DNA of 64,000 nucleotides, taken from the NCBI GenBank assembly GCA_047967505.1, contig CM106541.1; one strand, 5' to 3'. Position numbers and translations under genes: made by a program. The notes beneath the pieces are model-generated. The model was not told the origin of the DNA. It searched no databases and saw nothing but the letters and a program-made list of their open reading frames with translations. Positions within the stretch are counted from its first letter, which is position 1. Every line of letters begins with the position of its first letter. Of the stretch, positions 11,500 through 23,327 are shown piece by piece. Origin of the DNA: Dipteris shenzhenensis. Lineage: Eukaryota > Polypodiophyta > Polypodiopsida > Gleicheniales.

Positions 11500-12870
11500 A
11501 TGGTCAATCTAGTACGCTTTGACTGTTCTTATGTTATCATTTTGTGTTGGTGAGTTTGTCCAAATGTAGTCAATTTGGGATTTATAGATTATCATAGGAT
11601 TGGTGTTCACTCTATTAGTGCTACAAATTTTGCTTTTTTTTGTGCTTCAAACTACATGGAGGAGCCTTGGGATTCTCCAAGCTCTTGCTTGGCCTACTTA
11701 AGCTTTGGCAGTTCTCTCTTTCCCATAGTCACATCGAAGGCCAAATTTGTGATCAAACAAGAAGAAGGGCGAGAATGCATCACTTTCAAAATAGCAAAAG
11801 TCTTACGTAGAGCTAAATTCTATTCAATCTAGCCTCTTTAATTTTCTCCAAGCTATCTATTAGAACAATTGAAGTAACCAACAATGCAAATGTCCACCAA
11901 TGGAGATTTTCATTTAATCATTTCTAGCATTGGACTTCATCTTCCCTTATTACTAAGTTCGACGTATCTTTTATGACCTCAACTATTGTATAACCTGTAG
12001 GGCATGAATACCAACAAATACAAATTGCAAACCCTTGAAAAAAATGTCAATTGCTAAGTGCCATCCTTCATGATCAAGCTTACATCTTCTAAATCTAGAA
12101 TAATTGTGACTTAGTATTGTGATCATGCTATCACCATTTCCTTGTTCATCTTCAATCGAGAATGGCTCATTTGACATTTTGGAATCCCTTTTTCTTGCTC
12201 TACATTCGATACAACCTTGACTTCATTTTTAATTTGTCATGGAGATACTCATCCATGTAGGTAGAGTTAATTTACCTACAAAAGGTAAGTCATTTGAAGT
12301 TTTGGAATCTTCTTTCCTTGTTCCTCCATCTCCTTTGGTCTTATCTATTAGGGTGGTACTATTGTTCCACCTTCGTTTGTTTGAGACCTTGAGGATTCTA
12401 TGCATTCACCTGTTTTTGTAGAATCTCCTTCCCCAAGAAGGAGTGAGTTGAAAAATCAATTCAACGAGGGGAGGGGTTGACCTTTTCCTACTCCCCTGTC
12501 TTTGGAACTCTACTAATCATTAGAGTTTTGTTCCCTCCTCAAGGGCATCATGTGCTTCTTCCTAGCATTGAATCTTCTTTTGGGGGGAAGAGACTATAGA
12601 GTCAACCTAGGCTCCCCTACTACAGTGGCAAAGTAAGAACGAGAGGCGATTCTATGAAGAAAAGGAGGGGAGAAAAGTACTCTTTAAATCTCTCGATTGT
12701 ACATGTATAAGAAGGCTAGTGTTGTAAGAAATGCATAGCATCGCACGCCCCAATCCTTTCCTAAAACAAGAAAATCAATTCACCTTGAGCTTCAACAAAC
12801 TGCTAGAAGGAAAGAAGGAATTCAACTTACCCTTCTTAAGGCAGTAACCTATCTTGCCAAATCAAAATGG
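11500..12870. other. Intergenic, no recognisable gene
   Basis: Short open frames on both strands without motifs. A serine/proline-containing stretch near 12,420-12,470 (reading PRRSELKNQFNEGRG) resembles the linker of copia polyproteins but is too short to call. Confidence 0.4.
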
Positions 12871-12877
12871 CCTTGTA

Positions 12878-13175
12878 GCCCATTGCCTTCATACTAAGGT
12901 GATGAGACATAAAGAGTGTAAGAGACAGATGTATGTGTAAGCCTGCTTTTTACCATAATCCAACTTGCATGCATTAGCACTCCCACCCTATCTCTAGTGG
13001 ACCTATCACTTGCTTCTCCGACCCTATCTCTCGTCCCATTGCCTTTGTACTAAGGTTTAAGTTAAAGAGGGATGTATGTGTATGTGTACCTCTCTCTTTA
13101 CCATGATTGAACTTGCATGCATTACCACTCCCACCCTATCTCTAGTCCCATCACTTGCTTCTCCCATATTGTGCT
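12878..13175. repeat. Tandem duplication, ~158-bp unit
   Basis: A unit beginning CCCATTGCCTTCATACTAAGG-like sequence at 12,878 recurs at 13,036 with moderate divergence. Both copies contain AACTTGCATGCATTA followed by CACTCCCACCCTATCTCTAG. Confidence 0.75.
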
Positions 13176-13399
13176 ATTTTTATTGAAAACTCTCCTTTTG
13201 TAAGTCCATTCTCAATACAGCTTTGCATTAGTCAAACATATGTGCATGCTAAATAAGAAGTTGTAGTTGACTATTGGATCATGAATGTATCTTCTCATCC
13301 AAAATTTTTTCCCTCATTGGTGAACATGCATCAAGCCATCCTTTAGATACTAAAGTCAATGTTTAGTAATTAGCACAAAGCTAAGTGTTTAATTCACAA

Positions 13400-13640
13400 T
13401 GTTTGACATAAGGCTACATTCACTCCATCAGCCTATGAGTATCAACCTTTGCCTTTGTTAGTTAAGCTAATTTTATGCATAAATTAATCAATCAATTAAT
13501 AAACTTGTGCAAAAAATCATCTTCATGAATCATTGTATCAATAATAAGTCTATATTCACTCCAGCAGTGACGATCAACTTTTGTATCTGTTGTTTGAACT
13601 AATTTTATGCATAGATTCATTAATGAATTAAATTAACATA
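13400..13640. repeat. Tandem duplication, ~135-bp unit
   Basis: Two related copies contain ATTCACTCCA(T/G)CAG and CTAATTTTATGCATA, at about 13,420 and 13,557. Divergence suggests an old duplication. Confidence 0.65.
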
Positions 13641-13699
13641 TTGTAGGATACATAACACGCAATGATGGCATGCAGGACAAGATGATCAAGGATGATTTA

Positions 13700-16600
13700 T
13701 TGAAGAATTTAAGACATTAAGATACTAATTCCATAAGTCCAATAAAATTATAAAAGAAATTCGAGTAGATATCATCTCTTACTTTGGGAATATTTCCTAT
13801 TGTTTTAAACTTCAACAGCAAAAAGGAAAAAATAGAACATATTTTAGGCACGCCAACTAGTGCCGAGTCATGAAGACACTCATTGGACCCCCTTCTCTTG
13901 TTTTTCATTTTTTTGGCATTTCTTGTTATAATGGGAAGCATTTCATTTTTGAAGTGTATATGGCTTCCAATATGGAAATGGTGATATATCATGTGCATCT
14001 GTGTTAGTGGCTAGATGTATGCATGCCAATTATTAAAGGTAGTATCAAGGTTGGATACAATATCTTGCATTTAGCATTATTCAAGTTTGGGAAGAAGATG
14101 AGGTGGATCAAGATGAGCCTTACTATCAAAAAGAGTACATGACTTCACCTTTGGAGTGCTTCCCTTTAGGAAAAAGATAAATATATAACTTCATCTACAC
14201 ATGAAAGTGTTCCACGAGCTATTAACACAAATCTATATTACATAAGGAAGCCCATCATGAGTGGGGCCCAATGAAACACGTTGTTAATGCTAGAGATCAT
14301 GAAGGACTATCCAAATGTATAGTAGTGACACTATTAGTATTTAAATTCTTTAAACATTATCTCCTCTTTGAAACTAGTTGCTTGTAGGTCTTTTAAAAGA
14401 GGGCATGATAACCTTCTTTGACAGTATGAGGAGTAAGTATGGCCCATCTTATCTAGGATACTTATGTGGTCTTATTAAAACTACAAGTAGGAGATTCAAA
14501 GATGCTAAAGGAATGCTTTTATTTGTTTATTATTTGCTCAATCATGAATTCACCCACTACCTAACCATTTTTATGCATCCACTTTTTCTCTCTATCATGA
14601 TAACAAATTTTGAGGTCTCTTAGTCTAAGATACACACATTGTAATAACAAACTCTTATGTTTTAAAAACCTTTATGTATACTTTTTATTTAAAATAAGCA
14701 TTTATATCATCCACATGAGAAACAAAAAATAGCTATGGAGATCAATAGGATTAATTTGGTAAACTAATCTTTTCACAATTGACTATTGGCAAAAATACAT
14801 GCCAATCATCCGTATTCCAAATCGTCCATGAATGATGTTCATATTTGATTCTTTTGACCTTGTTGGAGAAAATGATCAAGGTATTCTCAAGTGCAAAATT
14901 TATTTATGAATTGAGAATTACAAAGCTAAGTTTCAAGTGCGCATGTTAAATAGGTATAGTAGAGCAAACTTATGGGTGGAACCTTGTTTATCTTTTGGTT
15001 TCACTGATATTGTAACTTCTAACCTGCTAACTCAATTGGAAAAGATTAAAACTTACATGTAAGATACGATACAAAAGATGAAAGGTGTGGAATGCATGGT
15101 GCATGTACAAGCTAGGCTAGATGGAGTCAGAATGGATCAAAAGTAGATTATGACATTTGGCCACATTAGCAACAACAACCTACTAGAAATTTTAGGAAAT
15201 CATTATACAAATCCAAGGCATATGAACGTGTCTAACACCTCTTTAATTTGTTGATTTATTCACTGCTAAAAACCATGAATTAGAGTAATATATTGTTTTA
15301 AAGAATATGGTACACTATGTTGGGTAGATTAGCACCATTGATTCACAAGAATTAATAAAACCCATCAAGGGAATTTTTTTTTGGATGGAAGCAAGAAATT
15401 CATTTTACTTGGTGAATGGCTAAAGAAAGTGGTGACGAAATTCATGGAGTTACTATTGTGATTTTCCTTGCTATTTCAATTGATTTTCTCGATGATGTTT
15501 ATTTTGATTAGGGTATGAGATAAAGATTCAACACAACATCACATGGGGGCATGTGATCTATTTCTATCATGTTGTAGGGTTAGTTTCTTTAAAAAGTTCT
15601 AGAGAAATATTCAAATGATGATGGACATTAATAATAACATAAATGTGCATTGCAATCTCTTCATTGAGTACTTATGCACATGATGACAAAGTGTAAATGG
15701 TGCATTCAAATATGTGTCTCAATTTGTTAACATTTGTACAACTTGGTAAAAGACAATTATTTCAAGTTAAAAGCACCATATGCATGGGGAACTAGTAATG
15801 TGCCCCTTATTATATTACTCGTGCATGTTTTAACAAAGGTATAATGATTTACATTTATTCTAACACACATAAGTAAGACCGAGCTTGTTATTAAATGGAT
15901 AGTGGACACATCCCACCATGATGTGAGTACTTGTAACCTAATTGTAAGCTCTTATTCATATAAACAAAATTAGGGATTCAAAAGGGTGTGAGAGCTACTA
16001 CTCTTTTTTTGGTTACTTTGGTCATAGTATCTTTAATTACCCAACTTATTACCCCCCATGCATCCACAATCATGTGAATGTATTCATGTGAGTGTGTCAC
16101 CCAATGGGAGGGAAAGCCAAGGGGTGGGTGAGTGTAAAATCTAAGAGCTAGAAGATGCACACCTTATGATATCCAAGTATGAAGTGTTCTATGTGTATAA
16201 TATTTGCATATACAAGGTTTATAGTAAAATATTTGCATATACAAAGTTTTATAGTACAATGATTAAGTTTTACAAAAAGTCCAAGAGTAAACCCATTTTT
16301 CCAATTCAATAAGAGCGTTAGCAATAAGAGCGTTAGTTAAACAAAAGTGATGAAAGGAGAAGGTGATTACTACTCTTTGTAAAACCATCCTCCATACTTC
16401 TAGGCACAAAGCTAAGTTTCAAGCATACACGTTTTATGATAAGGTGAAGTTGAGCATCGGCATAGGTGCATGGACGCATTTGTTTTTTGAATATTTTGGC
16501 CACCTTTCAACCTTTTATTGTAGAAAATGGTGAAGGACTCATCCAAATCAAGTTATTGTTTGACAAAAGGTAAAGTGCAAACACAAGAAAGAATGCAGAA

Positions 16601-16890
16601 TACTTGGACCATGAATGATATCATAAAAAAGACATAGAAGCAACAATATTTTATTTAAAAATTAAATAGTAATTCCATAATGTACAAGACATTTCATGAG
16701 AGGCTCCTAAATCTCCTAAATAAAGAGAAACATCTACTTTAAGCTTAGGGTATCTTAGGTGAAAGGAATCAACACCATTGTCAAATAGGAAAAATAAGAT
16801 ACATTTCAAACAAAAATGAAAAATACATAGACTATGCTATTATTGGGCTGTTATTAGAAGAAAACTTGATGAGACTCACTGAATACATTT
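13700..16890. other. Intergenic, AT-rich, no recognisable gene
   Basis: Open frames of up to 93 codons occur on both strands (for example 14,378-14,623 +), with no domain I recognise. Small tandem duplications are present: a ~33-bp unit with ATATTTGCATATACAA at 16,199 and 16,231, and a 15-bp unit CAATAAGAGCGTTAG twice at about 16,308-16,337. Confidence 0.5.
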
Positions 16891-16974
16891 CCATTTCTTG
16901 TCTTTGAATGATGCTGTTTTCTTTCAAGAGGATATATACAAATTGTTAGATTTTCAATATGGGAATGGCAAGAT

Positions 16975-17240
16975 ATGCGCATATGTGTGTGTGTGCGCAC
17001 ATGCACACATGCATTCGCACATGTGTGTGTGTGTGTGTGTGCGCGCGCAAGTGCACGTGCACAAATGTGTGTGCACGTTCCTTCCTATGCATGTGTGTTC
17101 ATCAAGTACATTCGTGCACATGCATGTGTGCAATTGCAGATGTAGGTGTGCATGTGCATGTGTGTGGATATGCAAGTGCGAGTGTGTGTACATATATATT
17201 TTTGTTATGGACGGATGGATGGAGAGACGAATGAACACAC
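16975..17240. repeat. Degenerate (GT/CA)n low-complexity tract
   Basis: About 260 bp of imperfect TGTG, CACA and GCGCGC dinucleotides. All long open frames across it, on both strands, are low-complexity Cys/His/Val readings and not genes. Confidence 0.85.
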
Positions 17241-17879
17241 ACACACGAATTTTAGTGGCCACATGTGCATATGAGGGTTAATTTATGGTTGTTTCATTGT
17301 GTTAGGCATGATGCTTACCTTTGTCAATTGCTTATGTTCACAAGGAGAGGCAAATGAGGATGGTCCTTTCTATTATTGAAGCACTATTGTTTAGAACAAA
17401 ATGTAAGATGATGAGATAGATCTATGCATATATATGCATTTACAAGTGAAAGCTTTGCACAAGTTGCCAACAGAAAATCAAATCACGGAAAGATGCCATC
17501 ATTGGGTGGAGGCACTACTTGTGATGTTGAGAGTGAAGGATCATTGAAGGTCGCAGTGCATACTTAAGCAATTAGTTCACAATCGCCCATGTATTCACTT
17601 ATGTGGGAGAGAAGGCCCTCCACTAAGTAGGCAAGGCACTTGCTTTTTGAGAGTGCAAGACCCACCTTACGTGGACACTTTTTGGATTTTGTAATGAGTT
17701 AGGATTCAAAGGAGGGCTTTTGATTCATTCTCGTTTTACTTGCCTACAGATTCACTCACCTATACCATTGTCCATGCTTGCAATTAATTTCTTTTGGGGA
17801 ATTGCACCAAATGTTGTTTCAAGAATGTGACGTGACTACCCTTATTTATCACATGCCACAGAAATGCTCAAGTGTTCGC

Positions 17880-18085
17880 TCAAATGTGGTGTGCTTTACG
17901 TGTCAAAAGTTTTTGGATGAGTTTTGAATAGTGAACATTGGTGTCCTCTAGGCTTGTTGCATAGTTTTGAGGGGAGAGGTTTACTCAAATGTGGTGTGCC
18001 CTATGTGCCCAAATGCTTAAAAAGTTTTTTGGTGATTTTGAATAGTAAAAAATGGTTGTGGCATAGTTTTGAGGGGAGAGGGACA
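17880..18085. repeat. Tandem duplication, ~102-bp unit
   Basis: Both copies contain CTCAAATGTGGTGTGC, AGTTTTTGG or AGTTTTTTGG, TTTTGAATAGT, and end with GCATAGTTTTGAGGGGAGAG, which occurs at about 17,959 and 18,061. Confidence 0.75.
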
Positions 18086-18664
18086 ATTTGCTTGTGTCAC
18101 TTTTGAGAGAAGATTATGGTAACTTGAGTTAGTGTGGAGGCAACAAGACGAGATCACACAAGAAACTCGACCAAGGACGGAACCAAAAGTCTTGCGCAAC
18201 ATTAAAAAAAACAAAAAACCATTTTCTTTTTGCCCAACAAGGAAGGTAAAGCAAATGAGGCTATCTTTTGAAATTTGAAATGGGAAGGTGAGTTGTAAGG
18301 GGGGTCAAGAGATTGAGGTAAGGATAAAACAAAGATGGATTGGGGAGTCAAAAAGCGGATTAAGAGAAAAGGTGAAGAAAAATGGGGAAGAAAGGGTTGG
18401 AAGGTAAAGTACTTCCACCATTGCGATTCTGCTTCCCAACTCGTGCACTCGTTCTGTGGCAAAATTTTCTCGCAGCATGAGGAAAACCACAAAAAAAAAA
18501 CAAAAATTTTGTTGACGATTTTGTCGACAAAATTCTCTTCCCAACAACTTTAACTGAGCATGCCCCCCAAAAAAAAAAATGTTGAGATTTTTGGCCTGCC
18601 ATATGTGATAGTCTAAGTGAAGCTGACGGGCTTTTGAAGAAGCTCATTTTTCCACGGGATCGGC

Positions 18665-18672
18665 CCCACGTG
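18665..18672. promoter_or_regulatory. G-box-like CCACGTGG
   Basis: The palindrome CCACGTGG lies about 0.9 kb upstream of the recognisable coding exon. It is the core of plant bZIP/bHLH binding sites. Function here is inferred from position only. Confidence 0.3.
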
Positions 18673-18731
18673 GTAGAAATCTAAAGATCCCAGTTTTGTT
18701 TCCCTCCACATTTTTAGCCCTGCGGTCCCCC

Positions 18732-18734
<3 letters not shown>

Positions 18735-18762
<28 letters not shown>
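18735..18762. repeat. (CT)n microsatellite in upstream region
   Basis: An uninterrupted CT run within a pyrimidine-rich stretch. Such tracts are common in plant promoters and 5' UTRs. Confidence 0.85.
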
Positions 18763-19079
18763 CGCCCCCCTCCCTCCGAGTCCCGACTCCCTCTCTTACT
18801 TTCTCTCTCATTCTTCCTCCTCTCGGGCAGGCCTCTTGAATGATACATATCATTCATCTTGTTTTCTTTTTTTGTTTTGCCGAGCAAGGAAGGGGAGGTG
18901 GTGAAATTTGAAAAATTGGGAAGGGAGAGGTGGCAAGGGGAAGAGAAGGTGGATTAAGGGGAGGATTAGGGGGTAAGAAAGGGGGATTAAGAGAAAAGGG
19001 GAAGGAGTTGGGGAAGAAAGGGTTCGAAGGTAAAGTCCGCCATAGCCAGTTTCTTCTTCTTCTTCTTCTTCATTTTCTG

Positions 19080-20020
19080 TTCTTCTTCATCTTCTGTTTT
19101 GCCATCGCCATCTCCATCGCCATGGCCTTCCTTCTTCTTCCCTGATCCCTCCCAGCCTCCCTCAGATCTCCCCTCCTCCATCATCTCTTCCTTCCGCTCC
19201 CTTTTCTGCCCTCCCTTAGCCCCTTCCACATTCGACATTTTCATTCGCCACAGATTTCTTTTTGGAACGGATTGTCCACATCTAACATCACCGTGCAGCA
19301 TCGCTTTGCATGCCTGCCCTCAATTCCCCCTTTTGATTATGCTCGACTCTCTGCTTCCTCCATCGGGAAACATGCTCCGCATCGCGATCCTTTGACGCTT
19401 GCAGCTGCTGCGGATCATGCGGAACGGGAATTTGCTCAGAGCATCTCCTTAGCGAGACCACTACCGGAGATCCATGGTTGAAGAGCGGGGGACGTCATCG
19501 ACCAGGGCAGGATTAGGCAGGCATTCTTTATCGGTGCGGACCGTAGTTCGTGAAAAGAACACTCGCTGGCGTCCTCACAGCAAGTTTCCCGCAGGTGCGC
19601 TCCCTATATCTGCTGCTGCTGCGCACCTGAGGGTCAGGATACCACCTCTTTCAAGGTGGAACCAGTGTATCCTTCCAACTGGCAAGGAGATGGTTCTGTG
19701 GCGCCCTCTGTTTCCGCGCCCATTCCACCTGCAGCTCCTCGAGACGCCTTCCTGCCGGAGGATGCTGCGGAGCCCCTCAATGGCTTCACATTAGTGAAGC
19801 TTGGGCCTCCGCTCAAAAGCAGTATGAAGTCTCCAAGGCAAAAAAAGTATACGCCACCCTGCTTCGAGGATGAAACTGACTCGAAGACCGAAGATGGAGG
19901 TGCCACCACTGTACTCAATGCTGGGGGCCATGAGAGGAGGACAATTCAATGGCTGGACAACCATGGCAAAGAGCTCACTCAAGTGAGAGAATTTGAACCA
20001 AGGTAAATTTTGGCACTTGA
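19080..20020 (+). promoter_or_regulatory. CpG-rich gene 5' region
   Basis: GC and CpG content rise sharply here compared with both flanks. They fall again just inside the long intron. This coincides with the 5' end and first recognised exon of the host gene, as expected of an unmethylated plant gene body or promoter. Confidence 0.5.
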
Positions 20021-23000
20021 TGACGTGCGCGATTGATCGTCTCTCTCTCCATGCATTTCAGCCTCTATTCTTTCCTTATTTTGCCTTTTCTTTGTGATGC
20101 CTATCGAAAACTTGTTGCAGTTGTTGGCTCATCGTTTCTTCTCTTTCCCTGCATGCAGCACCTCTTGTTTCCTCATAAGTACGGTCGATTATCCTGCATT
20201 TCATGAACCTGTGATCACTTTATGCAGAAAAGTATAGCTTTGTATAGTAAGTCTGATCATGGAAAACACGCACCCTTTTCTGGTCAGTCAAACCGTTGTG
20301 TTTTTTGGTGCTTGTAGTATGAAATTTTTATGGTTAAACTACCAATCAGTCCGAACCAATTGTCTGAACTTATGTCATCCCTTAAATCCACGATAGCAAT
20401 CTTCTTTCATCACCATCCTCAGTTTGTTTTGATGATAACCCAACCTTAAGTGGAATGGTTGAACTACTTAGTCCCTTCAACTAATGTGATGGATTAAAGG
20501 AGATAGCGAAAGCGGCAAGATGCATGGCAGAAATATGGGTTCTAGTTCTCAAAAGAACTGGAAGCTATTTTTAAGGACTCTTTCATGGTAGAAATGTTTT
20601 GAAGTGAGTAGATGTCACGGGGAAATGCAGTTCAAAGGACCAGAACATGAGAATATGGAATCGTAGCCTTTCTTTGCATATGTAGCTGTGCTCAACGTCA
20701 AATTGTTTTTTGACATTGGCGGTATATGGGACATGTTTTTAGATAGGTAGTAGATGCAGCAGAGTGTCCGACCAAGTTCTTAGCCTGACTCAAGACATTG
20801 AGAATCCCTTATGTGTGATGTGTTGAGATGAGACGTGGAGCAGATTGAAACAGAAAGGGGAGAAAATGGCTCGCTTTCATTAATAATCTCTCACAATACA
20901 TCCAAGACTAATTTAGAACTATGTAGACACAAATCAGGGTTTTCACAACCCCAGGTTGCATGGTAGCATAGTTGGGTCCGTATGTGTATGGTTGGCTGAA
21001 CCATACGCGTATGAAATAATTATTCCGTATGCGTATGGTGCGGCCAATCATACTTGGGTTTTTTTGGGGGGGAGAAACAGGGTTCCGAGACCTTTATGAA
21101 TACGTTTTCTTGACTTAAAATTTGATACAAGTTTGACGTTTGACGTTTGAAGTTGAAAGTTTTGTAGCTCTCTGTCAATTAAATGTGTACATAGTATATT
21201 TTCCTGTTTAAAAAAAAAAATGTAAAATTAGGGTCACGTATGATTCAGCCAGCCCCAAGGGCTGATCCATACTCCAATCATACTTCCATACCTGTATGCC
21301 GTATGCATATGGTAACGTATGCAAAAAACTATGCATGGTAGTGATAAGTCTTCTTCTGTTGGCCTGGTCCCCCTTTTGCTGATCCGCCTTCTTTTTGCAG
21401 TCTTGTGCAAAATGTTCAATCTTTCTTGAAGAGTCTCACGTCTCCTTTGAAGGATTCTTGCCATTGCTTACCCTTTCTGCACTTTCCCCTACTGGTGACC
21501 TTAACCTTTGTCTGTGGCAGCGACGCCTTCTCATCACTAGCTTCATTATACCGTTGCTGCCGAGCCTCCTCTGGAACAACGAAGGACCTAGCTCCTCTTC
21601 TCATCGTTAGCTTCAGCTAGTGCTACTCCTAAGCCTCCTCTTGAAGCAACAAAGAACCCAGCTTCTCTGGCTGTGATGTTCCTCCAGCTGTAATGGTAGA
21701 TACTAACCTACAAAAGCTCTTTGGAATCTTTTTTGTCACCAGCATGGCTAGCTGGCTAGTGCTTTCCTTGTGATCTGCTGCGGCTAGCTGATCCTGGAGA
21801 ATCTTGAGTTTGAACAGGTGTTCATGTGCAAACTCTCTTATAATGGTGAACAACTCTTTCTGCAGCATAATTATCCTTTGAAGATAAAACAAGCCCAACT
21901 TATAGACTACCATGCTTAAAACTGCTCAAAAGCGATGTTGGTCTCATACAAAGTCTTCAAGAGTGTTCAAGCCTTAAATGCAGACTTCGCCAACTGAATA
22001 TATGGAATCATTAAATTTGTAGTTGTCTCGATAATCTTAGAAAGTAGCCCAATCTTTGTCTGTGGTGACCTACCTTGTGGAATCTCTCACATCCTCGTGC
22101 TTTACCTCCACCCCTTCCTGTGCCTCATGTATCTGCCTTGCTACCATATGGTTCTGAATATCAACATTCAAAGTCCAACTTTCAATCAGGAGTCAGCACA
22201 TGGGATGCCATGACAAGACTGAACGAGCGCTCCAAACAAAACAAACTGCAAGCAATCTGAGATAGCCTTATTGAATTGAAGTCACATTTGTCTTTTCACA
22301 CAAAAGCCTTCTCCCTCCCTTAGGCCTTGTAGTGTGTAGAGTTTGCAGCATCAGATTAGGAATTTTTTGCAATGAAAGAGGCCAGGGCTGAATTGGTGAA
22401 GCGCCAGAGATGGCAGGAAAGGGGGGAAGGGAGAGGGAAGGGGGGAGAGAGAGATAGGACGGAAAGGGGTAGAGGGAGAGGAAGAGAGAGAGGAGTGAGG
22501 GAAGAGAGATGGAGAGAGAGTGTAGGCAGCACGTAGGAGGAAGGAGGTGGGAGTAGATAGGATTAGATGTCACTTCAAAAGTGTCCTTGTACATGAGAGG
22601 ATGGTACTTACATAGTACCTCCTTAGCCCTTTAGACCCCTCTATCTTGCAAACACCCTAAATACTAATTATCCTAACCCCCACCAACTTGACCAACTTTT
22701 GGCCTGCATTACACCTTTGAGTAATCTTTGGGAGGAGATCTCACTGTCTTGTTAGCTTTGAAAGCACAAGAAACACACCAGTCTGAAATGATCAACGCAG
22801 TTTTGTTGGGAATCTTCTGCCCTTGAAAAGCTCGTTTCCTTTTAAGCATACAATTGCATCATGTATGTGTGTGTGCTCAAGTATGTGTGGGTGTGTGGAT
22901 TTGTATGTGTGAGAGCATATGTTTATACTAAGGTCTAGAGCCACTGTTGGGTGTTGATGATGTCGGTGGGGATGTCATAGTAGCTAGTCCCTGCTATGCA

Positions 23001-23327
23001 TGATGAAGTTTATGGTTTTCAACCTTATGAGTGATTATCATGAGATTGAAACTGCACTATGTGCTATACTTTTTAGAGGATGAGCTAGGGCATGTTGGAT
23101 TCATCTAGATATAATTGCATTTGCATCACGTGAATGGATTGAGTTCATAGCATCACCCATGCACCAGAGGTTGGGAGAAAGCAGTTAGTATTTTCGAGTG
23201 CTACGAGGTGTCTAGTTAGAGCTACTGATTTGTTTGTTTGCTTGTTTTTTGAATTCACAGTGATTCAGATGACTCAGATGATGAACATGAAGATTTGCTT
23301 ACATCGTGCGCATGTGTAATCCAGTAA
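19594..23327 (+). CDS. Small acidic plant protein with CaaX-like C-terminus (two recognised exons)
   Basis: Exon 1 runs from an acceptor-like TTTCCCGCAG (ending about 19,594-19,595) to 20,002, where GTAAAT begins the intron. Exon 2 is 23,261-23,327 after TTCACAG and ends with TAA. The splice joins codon AG|T, giving EFEPSDSDDSDDEHEDLL and the end TSCACVIQ. Exon 1 encodes proline-rich sequence, then LKSSMKSPRQKKYTPP and RRTIQWLDNHGKELTQVREFEP. I recognise this layout (basic LKSS motif, QWxDxxGKEL, acidic Ser-Asp run, Cys-rich end) from an uncharacterised land-plant family. The terminal Cys-Val-Ile-Gln fits a prenylation CaaX box. The start is unresolved: the frame is open upstream only to about 19,554 and has no ATG before residue MKSPRQ, so an upstream exon is likely. 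One candidate is ATG at 19,474 with a good start context. The intron is 3,258 bp. No stop or frameshift is seen, so it may be functional. Confidence 0.65.
20935..21345. mobile_element. Possible intronic MITE rich in CGTATG/CATACG
   Basis: CGTATG or CATACG motifs occur repeatedly near both ends (20,978-21,050 and 21,235-21,325). GCATAGTT near 20,965 is mirrored by AACTATGC near 21,328. The interior contains a run of T and G (21,059-21,073) and an A-run. Ends match only imperfectly, so this is a tentative foldback or MITE call. Confidence 0.35.
22390..22540. repeat. Purine-rich GGGA/GAGA tract
   Basis: About 150 bp of almost pure A/G on the plus strand. The 108-codon minus-strand frame across it reads low-complexity Ser/Leu/Pro and is not a gene. 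Confidence 0.75.

Larger units (their letters stand above)
18215..19045. repeat. Dispersed direct duplication upstream of the host gene
   Basis: A segment of roughly 175-210 bp occurs at about 18,215-18,425 and again at about 18,870-19,045. Both copies contain CAAGGAAGG, GAAATTTGAAA, GGATTAAGAGAAAAGG, and end GGGGAAGAAAGGGTTGGAAGG or the same with TTCGAAGG, followed by TAAAGT. The copies flank the CT microsatellite and the G-box. Confidence 0.7.
20003..23260 (+). other. Long intron of the CaaX-protein gene
   Basis: The intron starts GTAAAT and ends TTCACAG. It holds a CATACG-rich insertion (20,935-21,345), a purine-rich tract near 22,395-22,540 and a GT-rich stretch near 22,865-22,915. No recognisable internal gene was found. 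Length over 3 kb is compatible with a large plant genome. Confidence 0.55.

Noticed and set aside
16898-17281. 127-codon Cys/Val/His-rich open frame resembling a cysteine-rich peptide
   Set aside because: It is a translation of degenerate GT repeats, with equivalent frames on both strands.
19474-19794. Open frame starting at ATG 19,474 as the host protein
   Set aside because: Its downstream part overlaps, in another frame, the sequence that matches the plant family and splices correctly to exon 2. Only its beginning might serve as an upstream exon.
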